The notes under the pieces are model-generated. The model did no database searches. It saw only the letters and a list, made by a program, of their open reading frames with translations, and was not told where the DNA came from. The position numbers and the translations under genes were made by a program. A DNA stretch of 64,000 nt from Adhaeribacter arboris (GTDB lineage: Bacteria; Bacteroidota; Bacteroidia; Cytophagales; Hymenobacteraceae), in the NCBI RefSeq assembly GCF_003023845.1, contig NZ_PYFT01000001.1, positions 3,782,001-3,846,000 of the forward strand. Reading direction: 5' to 3'. Of the stretch, positions 27,233 through 36,574 are shown one piece after another. Positions within the stretch are counted from its first letter, which is position 1. Each line of letters starts with the position of its first letter.

Positions 27233-28573
27233 CTAGCTAATAGTTAAATCTTGTTTGGCATCGTCGAAAGTAATTTTTTTACCGGTAGTTAAAGCCGCAT
27301 AGGTCATTTGGTTAGCTACCGAGTGGTTGTAACCGGCCCTAACCGAAGCATTCGGGGTTTTACGGCTTCTTACGCATTCCATCCAGTTGCGCATGTGCAA
27401 CGAAGTCATGGGGTCACCGCCGGTATTCGCCGCCGTTTCCATCTTAGCCGCGTTGGGCAAGGTAAATTCTTGCAGCAAGTTGGCTTTCATACCCATTTCG
27501 TCGGCCATTTTCTGGGTTAAACCACCTTCCGAAGTTATTTTGTTCGTATCCAGATTCATCATACCGCCGTTGGAGTAATACAATTCTTTGGTGCCGCCCG
27601 CCCCGTTATGGAACCGCGACGAGAACACCACCTGGAAGCCTCTGCTCATATCGTCTTTCGGACCATAATCAAACACGGCGGTCATGGTATCGGCATTTTT
27701 ACGACCATCTTTCCACATGTAAATACCACCATTAGCCGATACGCTCCGTGGGTGTTCTAAACCGGTAAACCAATGCACCGTATCAATCTGGTGCGACATC
27801 CACTGGCCGGGAATACCGGTTGAATACGGATAAAATAAACGGAATTCCAAATACTTCCGCGGATCCCAAGCTTCTTTCGGCCGGTTCATCAGGAAGCGAT
27901 CCCAATCGGTATCTTCTTTGCGGATTTCTTTGGTAAGCGGTACCCGCCAACGGCCGGGTTGGTTTACGTTCCAGCACATTTCTACCATAGTAATATCGCC
28001 GAATTTACCCGAGCGGATAAACTCGTTAGCAGCAATATAATTGGGTGCACTCCTACGCTGCGAGCCAATCTGCACAATTTTATCTGATTCTTCTACTGCT
28101 TTTAAAATGGCGCGAGCATCTTCCATGCTTTCCGCCATGGGCTTTTCGATGTAAGCATCCCGGCCCGCTTTTACGGCCTCTACGCCCATTAAAGCGTGCT
28201 GAAAATCGGCGGTAGAAATAATTACGGCATCAATATTTTTATTGGCGTATAACTCATCGTTGTTCCGGTATTTCTTTATTTTCATCCCGGCTTTTTCTTT
28301 TATAAAAGCTTCGGCTTCGTCGCGACGCCGGTTCCAGATATCCGATACCGCTACAAAATCGAAGTTCATTTCTTTTTGATGGTCCAGGAAAGAAGGAACC
28401 AGGGAGCTGCGGAACCGGTTCGAAAAACCAACAATACCCACGTTCACGCGGTCGTTAGCGCCCAAAATGCGGCCGTAACTTTTGGCACTGATGCCCATAG
28501 CGGCTACACTAAGGGTACCTAATGCAGCTTTTTTAATAAAATCTCGCCGGGAGTTTTCGTTATAATTTTCCAT
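27233..28573 (-). CDS. Tat-exported Gfo/Idh/MocA family oxidoreductase
   Basis: A 446-residue NAD(P)-dependent sugar oxidoreductase predicted to act in the periplasm. The N-terminus has a Tat signal (NSRRDFIKKAALGTLSVAAMG). A Rossmann fold follows (VNVGIVGFSNRFRSSLVP), then the family EKP motif (DAYIEKPMAESMEDARA) and a C-terminal substrate-binding domain with HQIDTVHWFTGLEHP. Members in similar loci oxidise the C3 hydroxyl of glycosides or related sugars. That role here is inferred from the neighbours DUF1080 and isomerase. A Tat-exported enzyme would need a tightly held cofactor, as in glucose-fructose oxidoreductase. The gap to the DUF1080 gene is about 40 bases, so they are probably in one operon. 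Confidence 0.88.
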   Translation of the reverse strand: MENYNENSRRDFIKKAALGTLSVAAMGISAKSYGRILGANDRVNVGIVGFSNRFRSSLVPSFLDHQKEMNFDFVAVSDIWNRRRDEAEAFIKEKAGMKIKKYRNNDELYANKNIDAVIISTADFQHALMGVEAVKAGRDAYIEKPMAESMEDARAILKAVEESDKIVQIGSQRRSAPNYIAANEFIRSGKFGDITMVEMCWNVNQPGRWRVPLTKEIRKEDTDWDRFLMNRPKEAWDPRKYLEFRLFYPYSTGIPGQWMSHQIDTVHWFTGLEHPRSVSANGGIYMWKDGRKNADTMTAVFDYGPKDDMSRGFQVVFSSRFHNGAGGTKELYYSNGGMMNLDTNKITSEGGLTQKMADEMGMKANLLQEFTLPNAAKMETAANTGGDPMTSLHMRNWMECVRSRKTPNASVRAGYNHSVANQMTYAALTTGKKITFDDAKQDLTIS

Positions 28574-28615
28574 TATTCATTAAAGTTTGATAGCACTATT
28601 TAATATATCTGCCGA

Positions 28616-29386
28616 TTAAAGCGTTCTGATTTTGATGTTCCGGTAATACACCGTATTGCCGTGATCTTGCAGTAAAATACGACCTTGGGCGGCTTCCCCG
28701 AAATTAGGGTAATCTTTGTATTTGCTTTGCGCTACCAGGGCGCGGTACTCCGGACTGGCACGGGTATATTCTACTACTTTGGTGCCGTTGAGCCAATGTT
28801 CCACATGGTTATTCTTGGATACAATGCGAACCTGGTTCCATTCGCCGATAGGTTTTGCTTTTTTATTCTCGGCCGGAATTAGATCGTACAACGACCCAAT
28901 GGTTCGGTTTCCGTTTTTACCCATTTTAGCATCTGGATGGCGGTCATCGTCTAAAATCTGATACTCCAGGCCAATGGCAGAACCCGGATGCGGCGGTTCT
29001 TTTTCGGTAACAAAATACTTGACGCCGCTATTGGCGCCTTCGGTAAGTTTGGCCTCGAGGGTTAGTTCAAAATTGCCATACTCTTGATTGGTTACAATAT
29101 CGCCACCGTTCCGAGATTCAGCTCCATCCGATTGCAGCACCACTAATTCACCCTTTTCAATTTGCCAGCCTTGGGTGGGGAAAGCATCTTTGTGCGCCCC
29201 GCGCCAACCATTAGTCGTTTTGCCATCGAAGAGCAATTGCCAGCCTTGTTTTTTTTCAGTGGCCGTTAGCGTGTTTACCGGCTGATTTTTCGCTAAATTT
29301 TTACTTGCGTTTTCTTGGGCCAAACCAGTACCCCAAAAGCTGAAAACAACAAAACCAGTAAGAATACATTTTTTCAACTCCTTCAT
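28616..29386 (-). CDS. DUF1080 (3-keto-disaccharide hydrolase-type) secreted protein
   Basis: A 256-residue protein with a Sec signal peptide (MKELKKCILTGFVVFSFWGTGLAQ) and a single DUF1080 domain, a concanavalin-like beta sandwich. Typical family blocks are GWQLLFDGKTTNGWRGAHKD, YGNFELTLEAKL..GANSGVKYF, GLEYQILDD..HPDAK, GEWNQVRIVSKNNHVEHWLNG and a final GRILLQDHGNTVYYRNIKIR. Characterised relatives cleave 3-keto-glycosides. The gene lies between the isomerase and the oxidoreductase, as expected for an oxidise-then-cleave pathway. The substrate is not known. Confidence 0.9.
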   Translation of the reverse strand: MKELKKCILTGFVVFSFWGTGLAQENASKNLAKNQPVNTLTATEKKQGWQLLFDGKTTNGWRGAHKDAFPTQGWQIEKGELVVLQSDGAESRNGGDIVTNQEYGNFELTLEAKLTEGANSGVKYFVTEKEPPHPGSAIGLEYQILDDDRHPDAKMGKNGNRTIGSLYDLIPAENKKAKPIGEWNQVRIVSKNNHVEHWLNGTKVVEYTRASPEYRALVAQSKYKDYPNFGEAAQGRILLQDHGNTVYYRNIKIRTL

Positions 29387-29421
29387 TATTAATTATTCTG
29401 TTATACTTAAGTTAATGAAAA

Positions 29422-30348
29422 TCAGATGCTAAACTTCAACTGATTTTTCAAATAATTTCGGCTTATCTGGCCACTTTCCAGGGGAGTGCGGTTTTTCTCG
29501 GGCACGGCATCGAGCTCAATAATGGCGTACCCTTTAAAATTAACTTCTTTTAAGGCGGCAAAAACTTCGGGGAAGTTTACCCGGCCCTGCCCTAATTCCA
29601 CGAACTGATAAGCCTTACTCGGATCTAAAGCATTTTTATCGCGCACATCTTTAATATGTAAGGCTTTCAAGCGTTTTTGGTATTGCCGAATGGCCTTAGC
29701 CGGATCACCGCCGCCTTGCTGGTAATGCGCTACATCCAATAAAAAACTTACGTATTTCGGATCAGCATTTTTCAGAATTACTTCTACTTCTCCCGGCGTT
29801 TCGCCGAGTTGGTGCATGTGGTTGTGGTAAGTAGTTTCTATGCCCAGTGGTTGTGTGCGCTTGCCTACTTCCGTGAGCAACCGGCCATATTTTACTAAAT
29901 CTTCTTCCGTAGGAGCACCGCTTTTTGGCCGCGACGAATTGGTTACCTGAATAAATTTATCGCCTAAGGCTTTCACAAACTTAGCGTGCGTTACGTGCTT
30001 GCTGATTTCGGTTTCGTCGTTACCAGTATCAATATTGGCGTTGCCGCTCGAAAACATGGCCAGTTCTAATTTAGCCTCGTCTAAGAGCTTTTTAAGTTCC
30101 GCCGGCTTTTGGCCGTATTCCGAATAGGCATTTGCCCGTAACTGAATACCGGTAAAGCCCAATTGGGAGATTTCTTTAATAGCCTGTACATCCTTGCCGC
30201 CCCAGGTAATAGCCGAATAACCAAACTTAATTCCGGATGCCGCCAAACCAGCCGCAAAAGCTTGCGGCGAATTCACTACAAGGGAAATGGCAGCCGTACC
30301 AAGACCAAAACGACTTAAAAACTGGCGGCGATTTACTTTTTCTGACAT
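29422..30348 (-). CDS. Tat-exported sugar phosphate isomerase/epimerase family protein
   Basis: A 308-residue TIM-barrel protein of the xylose isomerase-like (AP endonuclease 2) superfamily with a Tat signal (VNRRQFLSRFGLGTAAISLV). Family features include GIQLRANAYSEYG, YHNHMHQLGETPGEVEVIL with metal-type His and Glu residues, VSFLLDVAHYQQGGGDPAKAI, LHIKDVRDKN and a late YAIIELDAVPEKN. Related enzymes isomerise or epimerise keto-sugars, so it probably handles the product of the neighbouring oxidoreductase or DUF1080 protein. It is the first gene after susD, with an operator-like site and hairpin in the 256-bp gap. Confidence 0.87.
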   Translation of the reverse strand: MSEKVNRRQFLSRFGLGTAAISLVVNSPQAFAAGLAASGIKFGYSAITWGGKDVQAIKEISQLGFTGIQLRANAYSEYGQKPAELKKLLDEAKLELAMFSSGNANIDTGNDETEISKHVTHAKFVKALGDKFIQVTNSSRPKSGAPTEEDLVKYGRLLTEVGKRTQPLGIETTYHNHMHQLGETPGEVEVILKNADPKYVSFLLDVAHYQQGGGDPAKAIRQYQKRLKALHIKDVRDKNALDPSKAYQFVELGQGRVNFPEVFAALKEVNFKGYAIIELDAVPEKNRTPLESGQISRNYLKNQLKFSI

Positions 30349-30516
30349 GCTATTTAGTTGAACACTTCTGATAATTTATCTAAAAATTAAAAATTTAGAT
30401 AAACTGGTAAAAACACATCCTCATAAGCTTTAAAACTGAAAATACGAAACTTACGCTTCTTAAACTTATATTATTTTACCGGCACATACTAGTAAAAAAG
30501 TAATAAATTTTTCGGT

Positions 30517-30537
30517 AACGTTTCCGTTAATGTTATC
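30517..30537 (-). promoter_or_regulatory. Operator-like site 1 of the sugar locus
   Basis: A 21-bp element reading AACGTTTCCG then TTAATGTTATC on the plus strand. It matches site 2 (35691-35711) at 17 of 21 positions. It lies 170 bases upstream of the isomerase gene and just beyond the hairpin after susD. The AACGTT core with a central CG resembles LacI-family operators. No regulator gene is in the window. Confidence 0.5.
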
Positions 30538-30540
30538 GGA

Positions 30541-30591
30541 ATACGAAAACAGAACCTTATTTGGTAAAACTGCTGGCTCTGTTTTCGTAAT
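30541..30591 (-). terminator. Hairpin after susD
   Basis: TACGAAAACAGA pairs perfectly with TCTGTTTTCGTA across a loop of about 25 bases. It begins just beyond the stop of susD. There is no clear U tract, so it may be an attenuator or processing site that lowers expression of the downstream enzyme genes relative to susCD. Confidence 0.6.
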
Positions 30592-30604
30592 AATAACTAT
30601 TTGC

Positions 30605-32224
30605 TTAATAACCCGGATTTTGCGGGAAAGAAGCGGCGCCGCCTTCGGTTCGGTCAATCTGGTCGTTTGGTATCGGACGCAGCACATGGAACGGCTGAAT
30701 ATTGGGAGCACCATCCGGATTATATTTTTTAACCCGATCCACGAGCGTACCGGTTCTTACCAAATCAAACCAGCGGTCCATTTCTCCCAATAGTTCGCGA
30801 GCCCGCTCATCTAAAATAAAATCCATATTCAGTTGGTCGGCCGTTATTTCCATTTCTAATTCTTTACCCGGTATAGCCGCCCGCCGCCGCACCGCGTTTA
30901 TATGTTGTACGGCTTCGTCGATGTTGCCAATTTTATACAGTGCTTCCGCCGCAATAAGGTACGTTTCCGCTAAACGGGCCACCATAAAGTCGCGGGAACC
31001 GGGTTCGTGTTGTACGGAAGGCCGCAGTGGATCTAAAAATTTACTTAAAGAAGGAAAATACCGGTAATTTCCCGGAGCTAATACCGCCGTCCGATCAATG
31101 ATTTCATAATTTTTAGATGCTTTAAATTCAGGCGAAATATCAGTGGGAGCTACCCAAATAGCGGTATCGCCTAATTTCATCCCGGGAGCCAAAGTAGCTG
31201 GATTATTCGCGTAAAACACTTGTTTAAAGGAGCCATTATAGCGCGAATCTTTGGTGCGATCAAATAAGTCGAGGGTGTACAAGGTAGGCTTAAACCGTTT
31301 AAACGGACGACCATTGGCGATATCGCGCTGCGTTCCTTTATGACCGGCATCGTACTCCATCAGAAAGTAAAGGTGCCCGCTGTTACCCGTACCGTTGGTT
31401 ATTAAATCCTGGGTATATTGCACGGCCCAGATAACTTCGGAGTGCTGCTGGTTTCCCTGATCAAATACGGCCGTAAAAGTAGGTAATAAAGCAAAATCAT
31501 AATTAGAAATAACGCCTTTTGCCAACTCTGCTGCCCTTTGGTTATCATCCGGTTTAGCGGCATCCGGGATGCTTGCCCGCGTTAACAGTACTTTAGCCAG
31601 CAAGTGTTCCGCGGCGGGCTTCGTTGCGCGACCGTAATCGTTTTGTTTGGCCGGCAATACCGCAATGGCACTTTCCAGATCGGATACAATTACATCATAC
31701 ACATCTTTTACCGGCGAGCGGCTGGCGGTGGTCTGCACTTGGGTGTTTTCTTTTAATGCCAGGTGTAAAGGACCGTAGGTTTGTACCAGTACAAAATAAT
31801 AATGAGCCCGCAAGAATCTGGCTTCGGCTACCCGAACCGCTTTGAGAGTTTCATCTATTTGAATATTAGGAGCCCGGTCGATTACCGTATTAGTAGTATT
31901 AATAGCCCGGTAAAAATCATTCCATAGGTCCCGGATATAATCTACCTGCGAATTTAAATTAGGGGTATAATCGTTTACGTATTTGTAATCGCCATCGGCC
32001 CCTTTGGTATACGTATCGGTGCCGAAAACCGTGAGCGTAAAACCTCGTTGGGTTCCGTACCACGTCCGTAAAGGTTCGTACGATGCTTTAACCGCATCCT
32101 CAAAACCGGCCGTTGTTAGATAATAATCCGGGGTAACATTAGATACTACTTGTTCGTCCAGAACATCTTTACAGGCTTGGCTAAAAAAAGCCAGGCTGCC
32201 TATTAAAAATAATAATTTTTTCAT
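30605..32224 (-). CDS. SusD/RagB-family outer-membrane nutrient-binding lipoprotein
   Basis: A 539-residue surface lipoprotein that caps a SusC channel and binds the substrate. The lipobox ends at C18 (MKKLLFLIGSLAFFSQAC). An N-terminal SusD-like domain is followed by a helical TPR-like body (RVAEARFLRAHYYFVLVQTYGPLHL) and a RagB/SusD C-terminal domain (AETYLIAAEALYKIGNIDEAVQHINAVRRRA, LDERARELLGEMDRWFDLVRTG). It is immediately downstream of its susC partner, with a 21-base gap. The ligand cannot be read from sequence. Confidence 0.94.
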   Translation of the reverse strand: MKKLLFLIGSLAFFSQACKDVLDEQVVSNVTPDYYLTTAGFEDAVKASYEPLRTWYGTQRGFTLTVFGTDTYTKGADGDYKYVNDYTPNLNSQVDYIRDLWNDFYRAINTTNTVIDRAPNIQIDETLKAVRVAEARFLRAHYYFVLVQTYGPLHLALKENTQVQTTASRSPVKDVYDVIVSDLESAIAVLPAKQNDYGRATKPAAEHLLAKVLLTRASIPDAAKPDDNQRAAELAKGVISNYDFALLPTFTAVFDQGNQQHSEVIWAVQYTQDLITNGTGNSGHLYFLMEYDAGHKGTQRDIANGRPFKRFKPTLYTLDLFDRTKDSRYNGSFKQVFYANNPATLAPGMKLGDTAIWVAPTDISPEFKASKNYEIIDRTAVLAPGNYRYFPSLSKFLDPLRPSVQHEPGSRDFMVARLAETYLIAAEALYKIGNIDEAVQHINAVRRRAAIPGKELEMEITADQLNMDFILDERARELLGEMDRWFDLVRTGTLVDRVKKYNPDGAPNIQPFHVLRPIPNDQIDRTEGGAASFPQNPGY

Positions 32225-32245
32225 AAAATAAATGCTTTCGGTAAC

Positions 32246-35200
32246 TTAAAATTTAGCGTTTAACCCAAACATAATCAGTCGGGCGGATGGCGTTCCAATA
32301 CTAATCAGGTTCGATTGTTCCCGGTCGTTGCTGCGCCCCCGGGCTTGTTCGGGATCCAGATTATTGCCATAATTAGAGAAGATAAAAGGATTTTGCGCAC
32401 TGGCATACACCCGTAAAGAGGACATTTTAAATTTATTACTGATTGCAGTGGGTATATTATACCCTAAGCTTATATTTCTAACTTTTGTGAAAGAGCCATC
32501 AAAATAAGACATGGTCGTATTATATAAGGGGCGCTCCTGGTTCTGATTAGGCCGTGGATAGGCATTGGTCGGGTTGTTCGGGGTCCAGTAGTCCACGTCC
32601 ATATTGTTGTAACGGCCCGCTAAGAAATTCAGGTTATTGTATAAATCACTTTGGATCATACTACCTTGGCGGGTAAAAATAAAGAAAGAAAAGTCTATTC
32701 CTTTATAGCTGAAACGGTTGGTAATACCGCCGGACCAATCCGGAATATCGGAGCCTAATATTACCCGGTCTAAAGCATTAATAGCGCCATCGTTATTCTG
32801 ATCTTTTACTTTTATCTCGCCGGGCGCCTGCTTGTACAATAGAGCTTGATCCTTTTCATTGGTTTGCCAAATTCCTAATTTTTCATAATCATAATAAACG
32901 GTTAAGGGTTGACCAATAAAGTACAAGCTGCCTACATCGTCTTTTTTGGCGTTATAGATTTCTACAATTTGTTCTTTGTTGGAATTAAAGTTTATATCGG
33001 TGGTCCATTTAAAACCATTTCCTCCCATGTCCACATTTACCGTAGAAATTGCTATCTCTATTCCGGAATTTTTGCTTTTCCCTACGTTCTGCAGTACACT
33101 GCCATAACCACTGGTGAAAGGCAGGTATCTGAGCATCAGCAAATCAAAGGTATTCTGCTGATATACCTCAATTGAGCCCGATACTCGGTTATTGATAAAA
33201 CCAAAATCTAAGCCCACGTTAGCGGTAGCGGTAGTTTCCCAGCGTAAATCAGGATTTACCAAAGTCCGGGGAGAATACCCAAAAGCGCCGGTAGTACCAA
33301 AAGCATAAGTAGTCCGGTTTAAAGAACCTTGGGTAGCATAAGCTCCTATCCCTTGATTTCCGGTAAGGCCATAGCTGGCTCTTAACTTTAAATTATCGAT
33401 AAAGGCAATACTTTTGATGAAAGGCTCTTCACTAATGCGCCAGCCAATAGCCGCCGATGGAAAGAAACCGTATTTTTTAGTACTTCCGAACAATCCAGTT
33501 TCGCCGGCAAATTTAGAAGAACCATCAATCCGGGTAGTTAAAGTTAAGAGATATTTATCCTGGAAGCCGTAATTTACCCGACCCATATAAGATAATAAAC
33601 CACTTTCGTTCAGATCGCTGTCTATTCCTTCTATATTGGGCGCATGCGACAATTTATAAAATAATTGACTAGCAGAAGTTAAACCACTTGCCTTAATCTG
33701 ATAAAATTCGCGACGTTCTTTTTGGATGGAAAATAACCCGGTAATATTTAAATCGTGAGCCTCATTAAACTTTTTGCTGTAGTTCAAGATATTCTCCAGG
33801 GTATAAGAGAACAAATAATTATTATCGTTCTGAGCGAATGGAGTACCGCCCGAACGAGCATTGGTAAGACTTGCTATAAACTGACCACTTCTACGAGCCG
33901 AGTAATCCGGCCCGAAATTTAAACGGTACGATAAGCCTTTCGCAATTTGGTACTCGCCAAATAAGCTGGCAAAAATACGGCCCCGACGGTTTTCATTAAT
34001 AACGGCATTGGGTAGTACTTCTAACAAAGGATTCGTTTGAGCGCCATCCGATGTATTCCGGAAAAGGAGTTTCCCGTTTGCATCATACGGCGAGCCCAAT
34101 GGATTTTCGCGCAGCGTAACGCCAAAAGGATTTGGGCCGATATTTAACTTACCCAAGCTTCCCATCATGGTTACGCCAAATTTTAACTTATCGCTGATCT
34201 GCTGATCCAAGGAAATCCGAATATTGTCGCGGGTAAAATCCTGCCCGATGGTTACTCCTTTCTCAAAGAAATGATTAAATGAAACAGAATAACGCGTTTT
34301 CTCGGTACCACCCGAGATACCTAATTGGTGGCTTTGCTGCGTACCGGTACGGGTAATGTAATCCTGGTAATTAGTTGAGCGGCCTTGTGCAATACCGGCT
34401 AATTCTACTGCATCAAATATAAGTTTGTCGGCTGCCGGATCGGCCGGCCCGGCAGGATATCTACCAACTGTCCGGCGCGATTCCCGTTTGTATTCGGCAA
34501 ACTCCGGCCCGTTCATTACATCATACTGGTTAATAATTTTATTTACTCCAAAATACCCATCATAGGTAATATTTACTTTTCCGGGAACTCCCCTTTTGGT
34601 GGTAATAATTACTACTCCATTGGCGCCCCTGGAACCATAAATAGCCGTGGAAGAAGCATCTTTTAATACCTCCATCGATTCAATATCCTGCGGATTGATA
34701 TCGTTAATATCGCCAGAAAGCGGAATACCATCTACCACATAAAGCGGATCATTACCCGCATTAAACGAACGGCGGCCACGGATACGCACGTTTACGCCTC
34801 CTCCCGGGCTATTGCCCTGGCTTAAAACTTCTACCCCAGCCGCTCTTCCTTGCAAAGCTTGCTGCGGGTTGGTAATAGGCAGTTCCGATATTTCTTTGGC
34901 TGAAACAGAAGAAATGGCGCCGGTTACCTGGCTCTTCTTTTGCGTACCATAGCCCACTACCACTACTTCCTGTAAAGCTTTGGTATCGTCGGCAAGGGTA
35001 ATGTTTACGGTTCCCGGACCAGTTATTTCTTTCTCTTGGGTAGTGTAACCAATAAAAGAAAACACCAGCGTAGCTGCTTTTTCCGGCACATTTAAGGAGT
35101 ACGTTCCATCGGGAGCAGTAGTAGCGCCAACAGTTGTACCTTTTACCAAAACTGTTACCCCTGGCAAAGCCTCGCCATTGGCGGTAGTTACTTTACCAGT

Positions 35201-35365
35201 TACCTGCCAATCAAACACAGATACTTTTGTAGTGCTGCTAATAGATTTAAGCTTGGGCGAGTAGCTACTTGCTAATAAAGGTTTAGCATAAGCTTTGAGC
35301 GAAGCCGTGGAACTTATTAGTAAAATGCAAATTAATAAGTTGTTTTTAAGAGTAAAATATTTCAT
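32246..35365 (-). CDS. SusC/RagA-family TonB-dependent outer-membrane transporter
   Basis: A 1039-residue TonB-dependent receptor that imports a glycan or glycoside. A signal peptide (about 1-27) precedes a carboxypeptidase-regulatory-like beta domain (VTGKVTTANGEALPGVTVLVKG...GYTTQ, about 55-135), then the TonB box/plug (LQEVVVVGYGTQKKSQVTGAISSV) and the RagA signature (YVVDGIPL...ILKDASSTAIYGSRGANGVVII). The rest is the 22-strand barrel. Length is normal. It is the first gene of the sugar locus; the likely operator is about 330 bases upstream, at 35691-35711. Confidence 0.94.
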   Translation of the reverse strand: MKYFTLKNNLLICILLISSTASLKAYAKPLLASSYSPKLKSISSTTKVSVFDWQVTGKVTTANGEALPGVTVLVKGTTVGATTAPDGTYSLNVPEKAATLVFSFIGYTTQEKEITGPGTVNITLADDTKALQEVVVVGYGTQKKSQVTGAISSVSAKEISELPITNPQQALQGRAAGVEVLSQGNSPGGGVNVRIRGRRSFNAGNDPLYVVDGIPLSGDINDINPQDIESMEVLKDASSTAIYGSRGANGVVIITTKRGVPGKVNITYDGYFGVNKIINQYDVMNGPEFAEYKRESRRTVGRYPAGPADPAADKLIFDAVELAGIAQGRSTNYQDYITRTGTQQSHQLGISGGTEKTRYSVSFNHFFEKGVTIGQDFTRDNIRISLDQQISDKLKFGVTMMGSLGKLNIGPNPFGVTLRENPLGSPYDANGKLLFRNTSDGAQTNPLLEVLPNAVINENRRGRIFASLFGEYQIAKGLSYRLNFGPDYSARRSGQFIASLTNARSGGTPFAQNDNNYLFSYTLENILNYSKKFNEAHDLNITGLFSIQKERREFYQIKASGLTSASQLFYKLSHAPNIEGIDSDLNESGLLSYMGRVNYGFQDKYLLTLTTRIDGSSKFAGETGLFGSTKKYGFFPSAAIGWRISEEPFIKSIAFIDNLKLRASYGLTGNQGIGAYATQGSLNRTTYAFGTTGAFGYSPRTLVNPDLRWETTATANVGLDFGFINNRVSGSIEVYQQNTFDLLMLRYLPFTSGYGSVLQNVGKSKNSGIEIAISTVNVDMGGNGFKWTTDINFNSNKEQIVEIYNAKKDDVGSLYFIGQPLTVYYDYEKLGIWQTNEKDQALLYKQAPGEIKVKDQNNDGAINALDRVILGSDIPDWSGGITNRFSYKGIDFSFFIFTRQGSMIQSDLYNNLNFLAGRYNNMDVDYWTPNNPTNAYPRPNQNQERPLYNTTMSYFDGSFTKVRNISLGYNIPTAISNKFKMSSLRVYASAQNPFIFSNYGNNLDPEQARGRSNDREQSNLISIGTPSARLIMFGLNAKF

Positions 35366-35690
35366 ACTGACAATTATTAAGATTGTAACTTTTCTAAAAA
35401 ACCAGATTACAAGAAATTAAATCAAATGTAGTGTTGACAGACAAACACTGAATCTAAAGAAGAGTTTAACTAAATAATTGGCACTTAAAACCAACATTTG
35501 TTAAAAATTACATAATACAGCAGCTGAAAGAAATTTAAAACTAGCTAAAATTAAAATTTGCCTTATTTGCAGCTTAACTTCGATGCTACTAGCATATATG
35601 GTCATTTTAAGATTAGGCTATAACAATCATACAAAATTTATAAATAATTATCAAGCAATTAAATACCGAAAAAATAATATTTTTCGCGCA

Positions 35691-35711
35691 AACGTTACCG
35701 ACAACGTTATC
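35691..35711 (-). promoter_or_regulatory. Operator-like site 2 of the sugar locus
   Basis: A 21-bp element reading AACGTTACCG then ACAACGTTATC on the plus strand, in the same orientation as site 1 (30517-30537). It lies about 330 bases upstream of susC. Two AACGTT cores are visible. One regulator may thus control both transcription units. Confidence 0.5.
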
Positions 35712-35800
35712 ACTAAAAAGTATTTTTATAAAATCTTGAAAAATGAGGACTATTCAAGAAATTTATTGATAAAGACTAAGGCAATAAAGTTTTCTCTAAA

Positions 35801-35844
35801 TAGTTTTACTAGTGTAGAAATTTAGTTTTACTAGTGTAGAAATT
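35801..35844. repeat. 22-bp tandem direct repeat, two copies
   Basis: The unit TAGTTTTACTAGTGTAGAAA plus TT occurs at 35801-35822 and again at 35823-35844 without change. It lies in the gap upstream of susC. It probably arose by recent slippage; there is no sign of further copies. Confidence 0.8.
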
Positions 35845-36043
35845 ATTTATGTTCCGGAATCCGGAATGGATAGTATAAGCGCTGCCTTCAGAAAAGATAA
35901 TAATGAATAAGGCGAGATTCGGGCCAGCAGTAATTAAATTGTAAACTCTAGTATGCTTGAACTTTGTTTAGTAAAGTATTTTTTTAAATAATCCCCCCGA
36001 AATTTAATTTTAAACAGAGTGGACCATTGTAACTATTTACGCT

Positions 36044-36271
36044 TTAATAACGGATAGTTAATTCTTCGGGTGATTCTGTTCCTACTTCCGGAATGAAATA
36101 GCCACCAATTATAATACCGGTTCGCGGTTTACGGGTAAAACAATTACCTACTACGTCCGTCAGGATAAGAGCATCCGCAGAAAGCCCCGCATCTTTTTTC
36201 ATCGGCCGGAGGTCACGATAAATAAAAGCCTTACATACTTCGAAAACTTTTAAGTACGAAACTTTGGTCAT
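36044..36271 (-). CDS. Small protein of unknown function (75 residues)
   Basis: The frame from ATG 36271 encodes 75 residues (MTKVSYLKVFEVCKAFIYRD...LILTDVVGNCFTRKPRTGIIIGGYFIPEVGTESPEEL). An upstream TTG at 36325 would add 18 residues. The central GNCFTRKPRTGIIIGGYFIPE stretch looks structured, with no signal peptide. I do not recognise the family. It stands alone between the sugar locus and the ABC importer. Confidence 0.5.
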   Translation of the reverse strand: MTKVSYLKVFEVCKAFIYRDLRPMKKDAGLSADALILTDVVGNCFTRKPRTGIIIGGYFIPEVGTESPEELTIRY

Positions 36272-36574
36272 AAAATAATGCTGTTTCCTTAATTTACCCA
36301 GTAGCAGCTGAGCTTTACAGTACAATAGTAACAGCTATTTTATGCTTCAAAAAAGAAAATATACTAGTATCGGTAACATGCATCTGCGTTCTTCTTTTTC
36401 CTGTATTATTTTTTACAACTAGCTGCAACATGAAAATTACTTCTTAAAAATATCAGCACAAATACTTTATAATCAATCAGTTGAGTTCAATCCAATACTT
36501 TTATTTATTATTATTCCTGTTTCCAAAATAATTTTTCCCCGGAACAAAAAACCAGTATTTATAACATATTTATT

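Larger units (their letters stand above)
35366..36043. other. Upstream region of susC
   Basis: About 680 bases of AT-rich sequence. It contains operator-like site 2 and the 22-bp tandem repeat. An 80-codon plus-strand frame at 35583-35825 has very AT-rich composition, runs across the operator and ends in the repeat, so I do not call it a gene. Confidence 0.5.

Noticed and set aside
35481-35510. TGGCAC upstream of susC as a sigma-54 promoter
   Set aside because: The -12 TTGC element is missing at the required five-base spacing.
35583-35825. 80-codon plus-strand frame upstream of susC
   Set aside because: It runs through the operator-like site and into the 22-bp tandem repeat, with very AT-rich, Lys/Asn-rich composition; it is probably non-coding.
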